Assembly (NCBI RefSeq): GCF_001015055.1
Contig: NZ_BBWZ01000001.1
Span: forward strand, 124,001-188,000
Source of the DNA: Aneurinibacillus tyrosinisolvens
GTDB lineage: Bacteria; Bacillota; Bacilli; Aneurinibacillales; Aneurinibacillaceae
Direction: 5' to 3'
Length of the DNA stretch: 64,000 nucleotides
In this document: positions 1-10,063 of the stretch, piece after piece
Position numbering within the stretch: the stretch's first letter is position 1
How the letters are laid out: the number at the start of each line of letters is the position of its first letter
Translations under genes and position numbers: made by a program
Notes under the pieces: model-generated
Database searches by the model: none
The model's input: only the letters and a program-made list of their open reading frames with translations
What the model was told of the DNA's origin: nothing

Positions 1-2
1 CG

Positions 3-1349
3 TCTGTTGTTTCGATTACAGAAGATCAGCGCTTGCAGATGATTCTTGTCGGTTTTTCTTTTGGCGCGTTCCTCGAAGGAGCTGCCGGGTTCGGTGCTCC
101 GGTAGCGATTACATCAGCCCTGCTTGTAGGATTAGGCTTCAATCCGCTCTATGCGGCGGGCCTTTGCTTAATCGCCAATACAGCTCCGGTAGCATTCGGA
201 GCCATGGGGATTCCGATCATAGTTTCGGGGCAGGTAACGGGAATCGATCCGCATCATATCGGACAGATGGCAGGGCGCCAGCTTCCTTTACTGTCACTCA
301 TTGTTCCGTTCTGGCTCGTCTTCATTATGGACGGCGTTCGCGGCATTCGTGAAACATGGCCGGCGGTTCTGGTGGCCGGCGGAGCATTTGCCATTACGCA
401 GTTCTTTACAGCTAATTATCTTGGACCTGAACTGCCGGATATTACGTCTGCACTTGTAAGCCTTATTTGTTTGGCCCTTTTCCTTAAAGTATGGCAGCCT
501 AAGCGTATTTTCCGTTTTGAGCAGGAAACAACCGGACACCGCGAAGCAGCTGCTGCAGTAGAGGCAACCCGTTTTACAGGCGGACAGATTTTCAAAGCAT
601 GGTCACCTTTTATCGTTCTTACAATTATGGTAACCATTTGGAGCGTGAAACCGTTTAAAGATTTATTCGGCAAAACCGGTTCTCTTTCATCGCTCGTGTA
701 CAATATTCACGTACCATTCCTTGACAAGCTTGTGATTAAGGCACAGCCTATCGTAAACAAGCCTACTCCGTATGATGCGGTGCTTAAGTTAGATTTTGTT
801 TCTGCAACGGGAACAGCCATTCTCATTGCGGCTATTATTAGTATGGTTATTCTTAAAATGAGTGCGAAAGACGGCGTAAAGACATTCAGGGAAACATTGT
901 TCGAGCTTAAAATGCCAATCTTCTCGATTGCAATGGTACTTGGTTTTGCCTTTATCGCCAACTATTCCGGCCTGTCTTCTACACTTGGGCTTGCCCTGGC
1001 GGCAACGGGTGGATTGTTCCCATTCTTCTCGCCGTTCCTTGGCTGGCTCGGGGTGTTCCTGACAGGATCCGATACATCAAGCAATGCGTTGTTCTCTAAC
1101 CTGCAGAACGTAACGGCACAGCAAATCGGTGTGAAAGAAACACTGCTTGTTGCCGCGAATACAACAGGCGGGGTTACAGGGAAAATGATTTCTCCTCAGT
1201 CGATTGCGGTTGCCTGCGCAGCCGTAGGGCTGGCAGGAAAGGAATCTGATCTGTTCCGCTTTACGGTCAAACATAGCTTGTTGTTTGCTACTGTTGTCGG
1301 GCTTATTACGTACATTCAGGCCTACCACCTAAGCTGGATGATTCCGTAA
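3..1349 (+). CDS. lctP: L-lactate permease, 5' end cut by window edge
   Basis: The frame is open from base 3, so the gene enters from the left; about 448 C-terminal residues are visible of a family usually near 550. It is a very hydrophobic polytopic membrane protein with the lactate permease hallmark stretch [14 protein letters not shown] near the visible start and [10 protein letters not shown] and SPQSIAVA motifs near the end. The family imports L-lactate (and often glycolate) with protons. The lactate oxidation genes lutA, lutB and lutC follow in the same direction, which supports the substrate. The internal TTG and ATG codons near base 33 are not true starts. Confidence 0.93.
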   Translation, partial: SVVSITEDQRLQMILVGFSFGAFLEGAAGFGAPVAITSALLVGLGFNPLYAAGLCLIANTAPVAFGAMGIPIIVSGQVTGIDPHHIGQMAGRQLPLLSLIVPFWLVFIMDGVRGIRETWPAVLVAGGAFAITQFFTANYLGPELPDITSALVSLICLALFLKVWQPKRIFRFEQETTGHREAAAAVEATRFTGGQIFKAWSPFIVLTIMVTIWSVKPFKDLFGKTGSLSSLVYNIHVPFLDKLVIKAQPIVNKPTPYDAVLKLDFVSATGTAILIAAIISMVILKMSAKDGVKTFRETLFELKMPIFSIAMVLGFAFIANYSGLSSTLGLALAATGGLFPFFSPFLGWLGVFLTGSDTSSNALFSNLQNVTAQQIGVKETLLVAANTTGGVTGKMISPQSIAVACAAVGLAGKESDLFRFTVKHSLLFATVVGLITYIQAYHLSWMIP

Positions 1350-1394
1350 CACCCAAAGCAGCCTTACCAAATTAAACATGTTCCTTGCAGCATT

Positions 1395-1432
1395 AGGGAG
1401 AGGTCATCGTGCAGTTTGCGGTGGTTCTCCCT
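1395..1432 (+). terminator. Hairpin between lactate permease and lutA
   Basis: AGGGAGA pairs with TCTCCCT across a loop of about 24 bases. There is no clean U-tract after it, so it may be an RNA-processing or attenuation hairpin rather than a strong terminator. It lies just upstream of the lutA ribosome binding site. Confidence 0.35.
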
Positions 1433-1472
1433 CTTGCCGTTTACAACTACTATTTACCAGGAGGATAACATC

Positions 1473-2207
1473 ATGAAAGTTTCTTTATTTATCACCTGTT
1501 TATCGGATGCCATTTATCCCCGTGTGGGCGAAGCGATGGCAAAATTGCTGGCCCGGCACGGTGTAAAGCTGCATTTCCCTGAAACACAAACGTGCTGCGG
1601 ACAACCGGCCTTTAACAGCGGCTACTGGGATGAAGCCAGAGCCAGCGCGCAAACGCTGCTTGATGCTTTTGAAGACAGTGACTTTGTCGTGTCTCCTTCC
1701 GGTTCCTGCACAAGCATGATCCACCACTATTACCCGGATTTATTTAAAGATGATCCAGTTATGCTGGACAGGGTCCGCCGGTTTACTGAAAAAACATACG
1801 AATTTTCTCAGTTTCTTGTTAATGTTCTCGGTGTAACAGATATCGGGGCTTCGTTTCCGCACAAAGTCACGTACCATCCGTCCTGCCACGGCAGCCGCCT
1901 GCTCGGAATTAAGGATGAGCCGCGTGCCCTTCTCGCCAACATAAAGGGGCTTAAGTTTGTCGACCTGCCTTATGCGGAAGACTGCTGCGGGTTCGGCGGA
2001 ACGTTTGCCGTGAAAATGGCCGACATCTCCGGCGCGATGGTAGAGGAAAAGGTGAACCATGTTCTCGAAACAGAAGCAGAAGTGCTCGTGGGAATGGATA
2101 TGGGCTGCCTGATGAATATTTCCGGGCGCCTCCACTATGAAGGAAAGCCAGTGCGCGTGATGCATATTGCTGAGCTGCTGTATGAAGGAGTGAAACAGAG
2201 CGTATGA
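1473..2207 (+). CDS. lutA: L-lactate oxidation protein LutA (CCG-domain Fe-S protein)
   Basis: LutA is a subunit of the LutABC iron-sulfur complex that oxidises L-lactate to pyruvate in the cytoplasm. The 244-residue protein has the two duplicated cysteine-rich CCG-type motifs (TCCGQPAF early and DCCGFGGTF late) that bind Fe-S or a hetero-cofactor in this family. The ATG at 1473 is chosen because a perfect AGGAGG sits about 8 bases upstream and the protein then matches the usual length near 240; the longer reading from 1416 has no such site. The stop overlaps the start of lutB by 4 bases, indicating coupled translation. Confidence 0.93.
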   Translation: MKVSLFITCLSDAIYPRVGEAMAKLLARHGVKLHFPETQTCCGQPAFNSGYWDEARASAQTLLDAFEDSDFVVSPSGSCTSMIHHYYPDLFKDDPVMLDRVRRFTEKTYEFSQFLVNVLGVTDIGASFPHKVTYHPSCHGSRLLGIKDEPRALLANIKGLKFVDLPYAEDCCGFGGTFAVKMADISGAMVEEKVNHVLETEAEVLVGMDMGCLMNISGRLHYEGKPVRVMHIAELLYEGVKQSV

Positions 2208-3706
2208 GTACATTTAACCCTACCACTACATTGAAAGAACGGGCTGAAATTTCCCTGAATGACGCCTTTTTGCGCAACGCCGTTAAATATACAACAGAAA
2301 AGCTGCGTACGGCCAAAAAGCTTGCTTCAGAAGAACAGGGGAATTGGGAAGAATGGCGCGAGAGAGCCCGCCAGATTCGCCTGCATACGATCGCAAACCT
2401 TGACTATTATCTTGCCCAGTTTATTGAAAATGCAAGGGCTGCCGGTGTCCATATTCATTTTGCTTCCACTGCGGAAGAAGCAGTAGAAATTACCATGAAA
2501 ATCGCTGAAGCCAAGGGCGCCAAATCCGTTGTTAAATCGAAATCCATGGTGTCGGAAGAAATCCATATTAACCATACGCTTGAAGGAAAAGGAATAGAAA
2601 CGGTGGAGAGCGACCTGGGCGAATACATTATCCAGCTGGCCGGGGAAACACCTTCCCACATCATTATTCCTGCCATTCATAAAAATAAGCAGCAGGTCGC
2701 TGACTTGTTTTCCGCGGAAGCGGGGGAAACGCTTCCGCCTGAAACGCAAGTTCTTGCCGGTTTTGCGCGTGCAAAGCTGCGCGAGAAATTCCTTGAGGCG
2801 GATATCGGAATGACCGGGTGTAATTTTGCGATTGCTGAAACCGGGTCCATGGTGCTGTTTTCTAATGAAGGAAATGCCCGTATGGTGAGCACGGTTCCCA
2901 AAACGCAAATTACGTACATGGGAATGGAGCGGATTATCCCTTCTCTGGACGATCTTGAAGTGATGGCAACGATGCTGCCGCGTTCTGCAACCGGGCAGAA
3001 GCTTACCGTATATATGTCCACGATTACAGGACCGCAGCGCACGGAAGACTCAGACGGACCGGAAGAGATGCATATTATTATTCTTGATAACGGGCGTTCC
3101 TCCCAGCTTGGCGATCCTGAATTCCAGGAAGTGCTGAACTGCATCCGCTGTGGCGCGTGCTTGAACGCATGTCCGGTATACCGCCATGTCGGCGGGCATA
3201 CGTACGGATGGGTATACAGCGGTCCGATCGGTGCCGTGCTTACGCCAAGGCTCAATCAGGACGTGGAAAAATGGGGCGATGTTGCTTATGCATCCAGTCT
3301 GTGCGGGGCATGCCACGAAGCGTGCCCGGTAAAAATCCCGCTCCACGATATGCTCGTATATATCCGCCGCCAGAAAGTGGAGGAAGGCTATACGCCGAAA
3401 TCTGAAAGAATGGCGTTTAAAGGATTTAAATATCTTATGTCTGACTACCGGCGTTTTAAACGTTCCATGAATCTTGGCAAGCTGGGACAAAAGGTCATTG
3501 TGCAGGATGGCGTCATCAAATCGAAACTTGGTCCGTTGAAGGGCTGGAACTCGTACCGCCATGCACCGAAGCTGGCGGATCAGTCATTCCGCGATTCCTG
3601 GAAGGCGCTCGATCATGATCTGAGCCGTGAAGTTGCCGAGATGGATCCGGAAGTTATGAAGCGCATGAAGGAGATTATGAAAAACCGGGGGGAGGAAAAG
3701 CGATGA
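2204..3706 (+). CDS. lutB: L-lactate oxidation iron-sulfur protein LutB
   Basis: LutB is the large ferredoxin-like subunit of the LutABC lactate oxidase. The 500-residue protein has an N-terminal LUD (DUF162) domain and, around residues 310-375, two cysteine-rich 4Fe-4S motifs (CIRCGACLNACP and CGACHEACP), followed by the C-terminal DUF3390-type tail. It overlaps lutA and lutC by 4 bases each (ATGA junctions), as expected for stoichiometric complex partners. Confidence 0.95.
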   Translation: MSTFNPTTTLKERAEISLNDAFLRNAVKYTTEKLRTAKKLASEEQGNWEEWRERARQIRLHTIANLDYYLAQFIENARAAGVHIHFASTAEEAVEITMKIAEAKGAKSVVKSKSMVSEEIHINHTLEGKGIETVESDLGEYIIQLAGETPSHIIIPAIHKNKQQVADLFSAEAGETLPPETQVLAGFARAKLREKFLEADIGMTGCNFAIAETGSMVLFSNEGNARMVSTVPKTQITYMGMERIIPSLDDLEVMATMLPRSATGQKLTVYMSTITGPQRTEDSDGPEEMHIIILDNGRSSQLGDPEFQEVLNCIRCGACLNACPVYRHVGGHTYGWVYSGPIGAVLTPRLNQDVEKWGDVAYASSLCGACHEACPVKIPLHDMLVYIRRQKVEEGYTPKSERMAFKGFKYLMSDYRRFKRSMNLGKLGQKVIVQDGVIKSKLGPLKGWNSYRHAPKLADQSFRDSWKALDHDLSREVAEMDPEVMKRMKEIMKNRGEEKR

Positions 3707-4428
3707 ATAAAAACAGCACAGACATCATCCGCCAGTTAGATGAACAAGCCGCAAAAAAGGAAGCGGATTTTCTTGACCATATTGCCAGCCGCTTGCAGCG
3801 CTCCCGCGTAACAAAAGCGCCGGATCATCCGTTCCGGGGGGCTCCTGCGTTCTGGAATTCCTATGAGCTGGATGGAGAGAAGCGGGTTGAATTGTTTATG
3901 GCGAATTGGAAGAACCTTGGAGGAGCGGTTGAGCGATTCCCAACCAAGGATGCGCTGCGATTGTATATTGCGGAATTTGCCCGGACGATGCAGGCCAAAT
4001 ATATGGTTCGGTTTGAACACCCGTTATTAGAAGAAATCGGGCTTGAGCCACACCTGCCCGGCGTAGAGATCACGGTTTGGAATAAAGATACGGATGAGAA
4101 TTTAATGGCGAAGGCGGCAGGGGCTGATATTGGAATCGCCGTCGTAGATTATGGGATTGCCCATACCGGTACAGTCGTTGCTGTATCAGGGGAAAAGCAA
4201 GGGCGCTCTGTGAGCCTTCTGCCTACCGTTTTTATTGCCATTGTGCGGTCACACGATATAAAAACACGCATGGGGGAAGTTATGACGGATTTAGAGAAGC
4301 GATTTGGCCATAAGCTTCCGGCCGGGATTCATTTTATTACCGGCCCGAGCCGTTCCTCCGATATTGAAAATGATTTGACCATCGGTGTGCATGGACCCGG
4401 AATCGTGCATGCTCTTATATTGGATTAA
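3703..4428 (+). CDS. lutC: L-lactate oxidation protein LutC
   Basis: The 241-residue protein is a single LUD/DUF162 domain, the third component of the LutABC L-lactate utilisation system. Conserved segments include the GADIGIAVVDYGIAHTGT region and the C-terminal GPSRSSDIENDLTIGVHGP motif typical of LutC. It starts inside the lutB stop codon and is followed by a rho-independent terminator, so it closes the lut operon. Confidence 0.95.
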   Translation: MNKNSTDIIRQLDEQAAKKEADFLDHIASRLQRSRVTKAPDHPFRGAPAFWNSYELDGEKRVELFMANWKNLGGAVERFPTKDALRLYIAEFARTMQAKYMVRFEHPLLEEIGLEPHLPGVEITVWNKDTDENLMAKAAGADIGIAVVDYGIAHTGTVVAVSGEKQGRSVSLLPTVFIAIVRSHDIKTRMGEVMTDLEKRFGHKLPAGIHFITGPSRSSDIENDLTIGVHGPGIVHALILD

Positions 4429-4435
4429 GAAAAAG

Positions 4436-4470
4436 TGCCGAAGCGGTTTATAACTGCTCCGGCATTTTTT
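4436..4470 (+). terminator. Rho-independent terminator of the lut operon
   Basis: TGCCGAAGC pairs with GCTCCGGCA (one mismatch) around a loop of about 10 bases, followed directly by TTTTTT. It begins 7 bases after the lutC stop. Confidence 0.85.
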
Positions 4471-4530
4471 ATACCTTGCAGCACATACTATGGTTGAGTG
4501 CTTTTACAAAATACGGATGGAGTGAACAAA

Positions 4531-4878
4531 ATGAATCATTATCAACAGGCAGTTCAGGACTACAAAGATAGCATTGGCGAGTTTCAGCAAATCCAGCCGG
4601 AATTTACACGCGTATATAACGATTTTACAGGGGTATGTTTCTCGGACGGAGTGATTAAAGAGAAGGAAAAGCATTTAATTGCGCTCGGGATCAGCCTGGC
4701 TTCCCAGGATGAATACTGCATTTTATACCATACGATGGAGGCACTGCATAAGGGAGCTGCCCAGCAGGAAATCTACGAGACGCTCCAGGTTACGGCTGCG
4801 CTCCGTGGCGGTTCCGCCTTCTCCCAGGTTACCCTTGTTCGCAACGCGCTGGCTGAGTTTAAAAACCTCGTGCAGTGA
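4531..4878 (+). CDS. Carboxymuconolactone decarboxylase/AhpD-like family protein
   Basis: The 115-residue all-alpha protein resembles the carboxymuconolactone decarboxylase/AhpD-like fold. The central DEYCILYHTMEAL segment corresponds to the family CxxCxxxH redox motif but keeps only one cysteine plus the histidine, so a thiol peroxidase-type disulfide reaction is doubtful. The ATG at 4531 is preferred because a GGAGTG site lies 8-9 bases upstream; the ATG at 4498 has none. It is monocistronic after the lut terminator. Function is not known from sequence. Confidence 0.75.
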   Translation: MNHYQQAVQDYKDSIGEFQQIQPEFTRVYNDFTGVCFSDGVIKEKEKHLIALGISLASQDEYCILYHTMEALHKGAAQQEIYETLQVTAALRGGSAFSQVTLVRNALAEFKNLVQ

Positions 4879-4948
4879 ATCGCTGGTGTTTTGTCTTCGG
4901 CCAAAGGGTGGTACATAAGCATAAGAGGACAAAAAGGAGGCAGGACAG

Positions 4949-5248
4949 ATGAGTGATGATAAGAAAACGTCTGAAGATCTTCAGTGGAACCCCCTTGATA
5001 CCCCGCAAATTGCCAATTCTGAAGAAGCGCAGAGGCGATTGGGACGCGGGGCCGAAATGCCTGGGGTTTATGAGGCTGACAGGGCGAGGACAGAGGATGG
5101 CGAAGAAGAAAAAACGACGGATGAACGATTGCAATCGATTAAGGAAAATATAAATAAAATCAAGCAGGGCATGCAGGAAGAGGTTGAAGAAGCCCGGCAT
5201 GTGATGGACAACTTCAAAAATGTAAAAGGCAAAGACAACAGCCGATAG
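4949..5248 (+). CDS. Small charged protein of unknown function
   Basis: The 99-residue acidic, highly charged protein has an excellent ribosome binding site (AAAGGAGG) 10 bases before the ATG. It has no hydrophobic segment, and the C-terminal half (from about residue 55) is predicted helical and possibly coiled coil (repeated E/K with I/M spacing). I do not recognise the family. The gene ends at a bidirectional terminator shared with the convergent rocR-like gene. Confidence 0.7.
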   Translation: MSDDKKTSEDLQWNPLDTPQIANSEEAQRRLGRGAEMPGVYEADRARTEDGEEEKTTDERLQSIKENINKIKQGMQEEVEEARHVMDNFKNVKGKDNSR

Positions 5249-5256
5249 GTAAAAAA

Positions 5257-5296
5257 AGCAGAAGAAATGGGAGCACCGTTTCTTCTGCTTTTTTCA
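5257..5296. terminator. Bidirectional terminator between two convergent genes
   Basis: AAAAAAAGCAGAAGAAA pairs with TTTCTTCTGCTTTTTT around an 11-base loop. Poly-A on one side and poly-T on the other let it terminate both the small charged-protein gene (+) and the rocR-like gene (-). Confidence 0.85.
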
Positions 5297-5299
5297 TTC

Positions 5300-6728
5300 C
5301 TAGAGGGTTCTTCGCTTCATTTCATATTTGCGGAGGCGGTATTGAAGGCTCTGCCGGCTGATTCCAAGCACTTTTGCCGCTTTGGATACATTTCCAGAGT
5401 TTTTCTCAATGACCTTTTGGATGTAGTACCGCTCAAACTCGCCCACCTTCTCTTTTAGCTCTTGCGGTATGAAATTTTCACTGCTGTCAAACGACTGGAA
5501 CAAAGAGACTGGATTCTCTTCTTCTTTTAATGTAGACTTGCGGCGCAGGTGGAGCGGCAGGTGTGAGTATTCAATGGCTTCCTCACCCATGATCACATTC
5601 ATCGCACCTTCAATCACGTGCTCAAGTTCCCGCACATTACCGGGCCAGTCGTAGTTCAGGAAGAATTGAAGTACTTCCTCGCTGATTCTCTCCACGTTCA
5701 TCTGAAACATCCGGTTATATTTCTTAATAAAGTGATTTACGAGTGCAATGATGTCCCGTTTTCTCTCCCGCAGAGGAGGAATAAAGAGGCTGACTACGCC
5801 AAGGCGGTAGTATAAGTCTTTACGCAGTCGATTTTCGGCAATCGCATCAATCGGGTCTTCGTTAATGGTCGCGATGATACGTACATCAATGTCGATGTCC
5901 TTCGTATCACCGATGCGACGGATTTTTCTTTCCTGAATTGCGCGGAGCAGCTTTGCCTGCAAATTCGGATGCAGGGAGTTAATCTCGTCAAGCAGGAGTG
6001 TTCCGCCCTTCGCCTGTTCAAACAGACCGGGGCGCTCAATCGCACCGGTAAAAGCGCCGCGCGCGGTACCAAACAGGATGCTTTCAATCAACGTATCAGG
6101 AAGGGCGGCGCAGTTTTGTGAGATGAAAGGAGCGGACGACCGGGCGCTGTCATTGTGAATGCTCTGGGCGAACAATTCTTTTCCTGTTCCTGTCTCCCCG
6201 ACAATGAGGACAGACGAGGAGGTACGGGTTGCCCGCTTGGCGTTTTCAATAACTTCCTGAACAGCGCTGCTTTCCCCAATGATGCTGCCAAATGTGTAGC
6301 GGGTATCGCCTTTCTTTAAAATCGTCTCCCGCATCATGTGCTCTATCTTCGTCACGTCGTTGGCAATTTCGATTGCGCCGATAATGATATCGTTATCTTT
6401 AATTGGAAACGTATTGGTAACTGTAGTGATTTCTTTTCCTTTATCATTAAAGTAGGTTTGTTTTACATTTTTTTGTCGATGCTCCGTTTCGCAGTGCCTG
6501 GAGAAGGGTGCTGTTCTCATGCTCCGGGAAGGTAAATACATCGATAATGTTTTTTTGCAGAACACGATTTTTATCCATTGATTCAATCTCGGACATTTTC
6601 TGGTTATATATGATAGATACTCCGTTTTCGTCTACAACGTGGACGCCTTCATGCATCTGATCAAGCAAAATCTCGTATAATTTCAATAGTTGTCCGGTGT
6701 TGTTCGGTGTTTCATGATTATTATTCAT
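5300..6728 (-). CDS. rocR: Sigma-54-dependent activator of arginine catabolism, RocR-like (frameshifted here)
   Basis: This is an enhancer-binding protein that would activate the divergent rocA-rocD genes in response to ornithine/citrulline. The N-terminal PAS-like sensor (MNNNHETPN..., from 6728) and the central sigma-54 AAA domain (Walker A GETGTGKE, GAFTGA loop) plus C-terminal Fis-type HTH (NVSKAAKVLGISRQSLQYRLR) lie in two reading frames. The frames meet at a run of seven A on the coding strand (6468-6474); splicing there restores the family sequence KNVKQTYFNDKGKEITT. Six or nine A would give an intact protein of about 476 residues, the normal RocR size. It is a sequencing error, a real mutation or a slippery site. 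The start has AGGGGTGATC upstream. Confidence 0.88.
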
Positions 6729-6770
6729 AGGATCACCCCTGTACCGATTGTAATGAATTACAGGGGGGTG

Positions 6771-6833
6771 TGCAAATATTTTTTGCTCTATACATGCAAA
6801 AAAATTAAAATGCTAAATTTATTTGCATGTATA
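6771..6833. promoter_or_regulatory. Candidate RocR upstream activating sites
   Basis: A 12-bp perfect inverted repeat (TATACATGCAAA at 6789-6800 and TTTGCATGTATA at 6822-6833) is centred about 60 bp upstream of the -24 element of rocA. A second half-site pair, TGCAAATATTTTTTGC, lies at 6771-6786. Such TGCAAA/TTTGCA palindromes between a divergent sigma-54 activator and its target fit enhancer sites. Assignment to RocR is inferred from position. Confidence 0.65.
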
Positions 6834-6868
6834 AACGAGAAAAAACGTCTAATTATGGTATTTTAAAC

Positions 6869-6886
6869 TTGGCATCAAATTTGCAA
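6869..6886 (+). promoter_or_regulatory. Sigma-54 (SigL) -24/-12 promoter of rocA-rocD
   Basis: TTGGCAT-CAAAT-TTGCAA matches the sigma-54 consensus (TTGGCAC-N5-TTGCA) with one mismatch; the GG and GC dinucleotides are exactly 12 bases apart. It lies 60 bp before the rocA start and downstream of the palindromic sites. Confidence 0.88.
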
Positions 6887-6945
6887 GTGCAAAGAGGTAT
6901 AGCAATGAAGTGCAGAAGAAATTAATCATCAGGGGGAAAGTGACT

Positions 6946-8496
6946 ATGATTCCATACGCTCCAGAACCATTTACAAATTTCAATGATGAAAATAATATGC
7001 AAGCAATTAATAGAGCCCTCGAAAAAGTAATGGCTGAAATTGGCCAGGACTACCCGCTCATTATCGGCGGAGAGAAAATCGTTACAGATCAGAAGATTAC
7101 TTCAATTAACCCTTCAGCAAAGGATGAAGTCATCGGACGCGTTTCCAGTGCAAGCCAGGAATTGGCTGACAAAGCAATGAACGCAGCCTATAATACATTC
7201 AAAACATGGTCTCGCGTACCGATGGAGCAGCGTGCCCGCTGCCTGTTTAAAGCGGCAGCCATTCTTCGCCGCCGCAAGCATGAATTCTCGGCATGGCTGA
7301 TGGTGGAATCCGGAAAAAGCAGAGCAGAAGCAGACGCTGACACAGCGGAAGCCATCGACTTCATGGAGTACTATGCACGCCAGGCAATCGAACTTGCCGA
7401 CCGCGGAAAACAGGTGCTCGTGTCTCTTCCGGGAGAAGACAATCACTTAGAATACATTCCACTCGGCGTGTCTCTTGTAATCCCGCCATGGAACTTCCCG
7501 CTTGCGATTGTAGCAGGAATGACGACAGCCGCGCTCGTTACTGGAAACACAGTCATCCTGAAGCCGGCGCCGCAAACGCCAATTATCGCTTATAAGCTTT
7601 ATGAATTGCTTACAGAAGCTGGCGTTCCGGCAGGTGTCGTAAACTATCTACCAGGTGAGAATGCAGAAATTGGGGATTACCTCGTTGACCATAAATTAAC
7701 ACGCATTATTAATTTCACGGGCTCCCGCGCTGTAGGATTGCGCATTAACGAAAGGGCTTCGAAAACACAGGATGGACAAATCTGGATGAAGCGCGTCGTT
7801 TCCGAAATGGGTGGAAAAGATTGTATCGTCGTAGATAAAGACGCTGATCTTGAATTGGCAGCAGGCGCCATCGTAGCTTCTGCATTCGGTTTCTCCGGAC
7901 AGAAATGTTCCGCAGCCTCCCGCGTTGCTGTTCACCAGGATGTATATGATGAGGTTGTAAACCGTGTAGCTGAACTTACAAAAGCGCTAACAGTCGGAGA
8001 TGTACGTGACGCTTCTAACTATACAGGGCCGGTAATCGATGAAAAAGCGTATGAAAAAGTTTTATCCTATATTGAAATCGGTAAAGAAGAAGCAAAGCTT
8101 GTAGCTGGCGGAGAGAAAGTAGGAGAGAACGGATATTTCATCCAGCCTACCGTTTTCGCAGATGCGGATCCGAATTCCCGCATTATGCAAGACGAAATTT
8201 TCGGACCGGTTGTTGCTATCACTAAGGTTCGTGATTTCGACCATGCTATGGAAGTAGCGAATGGCACAGAATACGGCTTAACAGGATCGGTGTTCACGCG
8301 CAACCGCGAACATATCGAACGGGCAAGAGCCCGGTTCCACGTAGGCAACCTGTACTTCAACCGCAAATGCACGGGCGCCCTTGTAGGGGTTCATCCTTTT
8401 GGCGGATTTAACATGTCGGGTACAGATTCCAAAGCGGGCGGTCCTGACTACCTGCTGCTGTTCACCCAACCGAAACTATCGTCTGAATTGCTGTAA
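6946..8496 (+). CDS. rocA: 1-pyrroline-5-carboxylate dehydrogenase
   Basis: RocA oxidises pyrroline-5-carboxylate/glutamate semialdehyde to glutamate with NAD+, the last step of arginine, ornithine and proline breakdown. The 516-residue aldehyde dehydrogenase has the NAD-binding and PWNFPLAI segments, the catalytic Glu287 in SEMGGKD and the nucleophile Cys321 in SGQKCSA. The start at 6946 follows AGGGGGAAAGTGACT and gives the usual length near 515; the longer reading from 6910 has no good site. A sigma-54 promoter precedes it and rocD follows 24 bases later. Confidence 0.95.
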   Translation: MIPYAPEPFTNFNDENNMQAINRALEKVMAEIGQDYPLIIGGEKIVTDQKITSINPSAKDEVIGRVSSASQELADKAMNAAYNTFKTWSRVPMEQRARCLFKAAAILRRRKHEFSAWLMVESGKSRAEADADTAEAIDFMEYYARQAIELADRGKQVLVSLPGEDNHLEYIPLGVSLVIPPWNFPLAIVAGMTTAALVTGNTVILKPAPQTPIIAYKLYELLTEAGVPAGVVNYLPGENAEIGDYLVDHKLTRIINFTGSRAVGLRINERASKTQDGQIWMKRVVSEMGGKDCIVVDKDADLELAAGAIVASAFGFSGQKCSAASRVAVHQDVYDEVVNRVAELTKALTVGDVRDASNYTGPVIDEKAYEKVLSYIEIGKEEAKLVAGGEKVGENGYFIQPTVFADADPNSRIMQDEIFGPVVAITKVRDFDHAMEVANGTEYGLTGSVFTRNREHIERARARFHVGNLYFNRKCTGALVGVHPFGGFNMSGTDSKAGGPDYLLLFTQPKLSSELL

Positions 8497-8520
8497 AACA
8501 TGAAGAAGAGGGGGATTATG

Positions 8521-9732
8521 ATGAATGGTTCAACATCTGTAAATAAAACGGAAGCGATCATTGAGAAAACAGAAAAGTACGGTGCACACAACTATCATCC
8601 GCTGCCAATCGTCATCTCAGAAGCAGAAGGTGTATGGGTAAAGGATCCGGAAGGCAACAAGTATATGGATATGTTGAGCGCATACTCCGCGCTCAACCAG
8701 GGCCATAGACACCCGAAAATTATTCAAGCGTTAAAAGACCAGGCGGACAAAGTAACGCTTACTTCCCGCGCGTTCCACAGCGACAAGCTTGGTGTATTTT
8801 ATGAGAAAGTAGCTGCGCTGACAGGGAAAAACATGATCCTGCCTATGAACACAGGAGCGGAAGCGGTTGAAACCGCAGTTAAAGCTGTAAGACGCTGGGC
8901 GTACGACGTGAAGAAGGTTGCGGAAAACCAGGCGGAAATCATTGTTTGCGAAGGGAACTTCCACGGCCGCACAACAACGATTACGTCTTTCTCCTCCGAT
9001 GAAAGCTACAAGCGCGGATTCGGTCCGTTTACACCTGGGTTTAAAATTATCCCTTACGGTGATTTGGAGGCTCTTAAGCAGGCGATTACGCCAAACACAG
9101 CAGCATTCATGATGGAGCCGATCCAGGGTGAAGCCGGGATCCTCATCCCGCCGCAAGGATTCATGAAGGCAGCCGCTGAGCTTTGTAAAGAAAACAACGT
9201 ATTGTTCATCGCTGATGAAATTCAGACTGGCTTCGGAAGAACAGGTAAGGTTTTTGCATCTGACTGGGAAGACGTGAAGCCTGATATGTACATCATGGGT
9301 AAAGCGCTTGGCGGCGGTGTATTCCCAATCTCCGCTGTTGCAGCAAATAAAGAAATCCTTGGCGTATTTGAGCCGGGTTCCCACGGTTCTACCTTCGGTG
9401 GAAATCCGCTTGGCTGTGCGGTAGCCATTGCGGCGCTTGACGTCCTCAAAGAAGAAGAACTGGTAAAACGATCTGCGGAATTAGGAGAATATTTCAAGCA
9501 AAAGCTGCAGGAAATCAACAACCCTGCGATCCGTGAAGTGCGCGGACGCGGCCTGTTTATCGGGGTGGAATTAACGGAGAAAGCACGCCCGTATTGCGAA
9601 CAGTTAAAGGAGCTTGGCCTTCTCTGCAAAGAAACGCATGAAACAACGATCCGCTTTGCTCCTCCGCTTGTTATTTCTAAAGAGGATTTAGATTGGGCTA
9701 TTGAAAAAATCCGCCAGGTATTGCAAAAATAA
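8521..9732 (+). CDS. rocD: Ornithine aminotransferase
   Basis: RocD transfers the delta-amino group of ornithine to 2-oxoglutarate, giving glutamate semialdehyde, which RocA oxidises. The roughly 403-residue class III PLP aminotransferase has the [10 protein letters not shown] motif, the [12 protein letters not shown] motif and the PLP lysine near residue 261 in IMGKALGGG. Tandem ATGs occur at 8518 and 8521; 8521 has the better spacing from AGAGGGGG. It is co-directional with rocA and probably read from the same sigma-54 promoter. Confidence 0.94.
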   Translation: MNGSTSVNKTEAIIEKTEKYGAHNYHPLPIVISEAEGVWVKDPEGNKYMDMLSAYSALNQGHRHPKIIQALKDQADKVTLTSRAFHSDKLGVFYEKVAALTGKNMILPMNTGAEAVETAVKAVRRWAYDVKKVAENQAEIIVCEGNFHGRTTTITSFSSDESYKRGFGPFTPGFKIIPYGDLEALKQAITPNTAAFMMEPIQGEAGILIPPQGFMKAAAELCKENNVLFIADEIQTGFGRTGKVFASDWEDVKPDMYIMGKALGGGVFPISAVAANKEILGVFEPGSHGSTFGGNPLGCAVAIAALDVLKEEELVKRSAELGEYFKQKLQEINNPAIREVRGRGLFIGVELTEKARPYCEQLKELGLLCKETHETTIRFAPPLVISKEDLDWAIEKIRQVLQK

Positions 9733-9769
9733 AAATAGCGTTGTATGCTGGTGATAAAATGATTCATCG

Positions 9770-9951
9770 TACGCAATAGGTGCCTCGCTTAGAGGAGAAT
9801 AGGGAAGGAAACACGCGGGCCCGCCACTGTAACCGGGGAGTTGCCGCAGCCACTGGAATACGTTCTGGGAAGGCTGCGGCGCACAATGAAGATCCGGAAG
9901 CCAGGAGACCTGCCTATTGTTGCAATCGTTTTGTTTGCGAGGAACAAACGA
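9770..9951 (+). ncRNA. Cobalamin riboswitch upstream of cobT
   Basis: All hallmark B12 riboswitch elements appear in order: GGTGCC, AATAGGGAA, GCCCGCCACTGTAA, a second GCCACTGG, GGGAAGG and the 3' box GAAGCCAGGAGACCTGCC. The closing P1 stem pairs GCAATAGG (9774-) with CCTATTGTTGC (about 9914-9924), and a P13-like hairpin with loop TGCGAGG follows. A terminator and then cobT lie downstream, so adenosylcobalamin binding is expected to reduce cobT transcription. Confidence 0.95.
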
Positions 9952-9972
9952 AACACCGAACCGGATATGGCA

Positions 9973-10003
9973 AGTCCAGGTCTTATTTGACCTGGGCTTT
10001 TTT
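9973..10003 (+). terminator. Riboswitch-controlled terminator before cobT
   Basis: GTCCAGGTC pairs with GACCTGGGC around TTATTT, followed by TTTTTT. It sits between the riboswitch aptamer and the cobT ribosome binding site and is the likely expression platform. Confidence 0.88.
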
Positions 10004-10063
10004 GTGTTCCTTCCTTACGTACCTGATCATTTTCATAATCATAAAGAAAATGGAGGATAAAAG

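Noticed and set aside
6789-6833. Inverted repeat as a terminator
   Set aside because: The arms are 21 bases apart, there is no U-tract, and it sits between divergent starts rather than after a gene.
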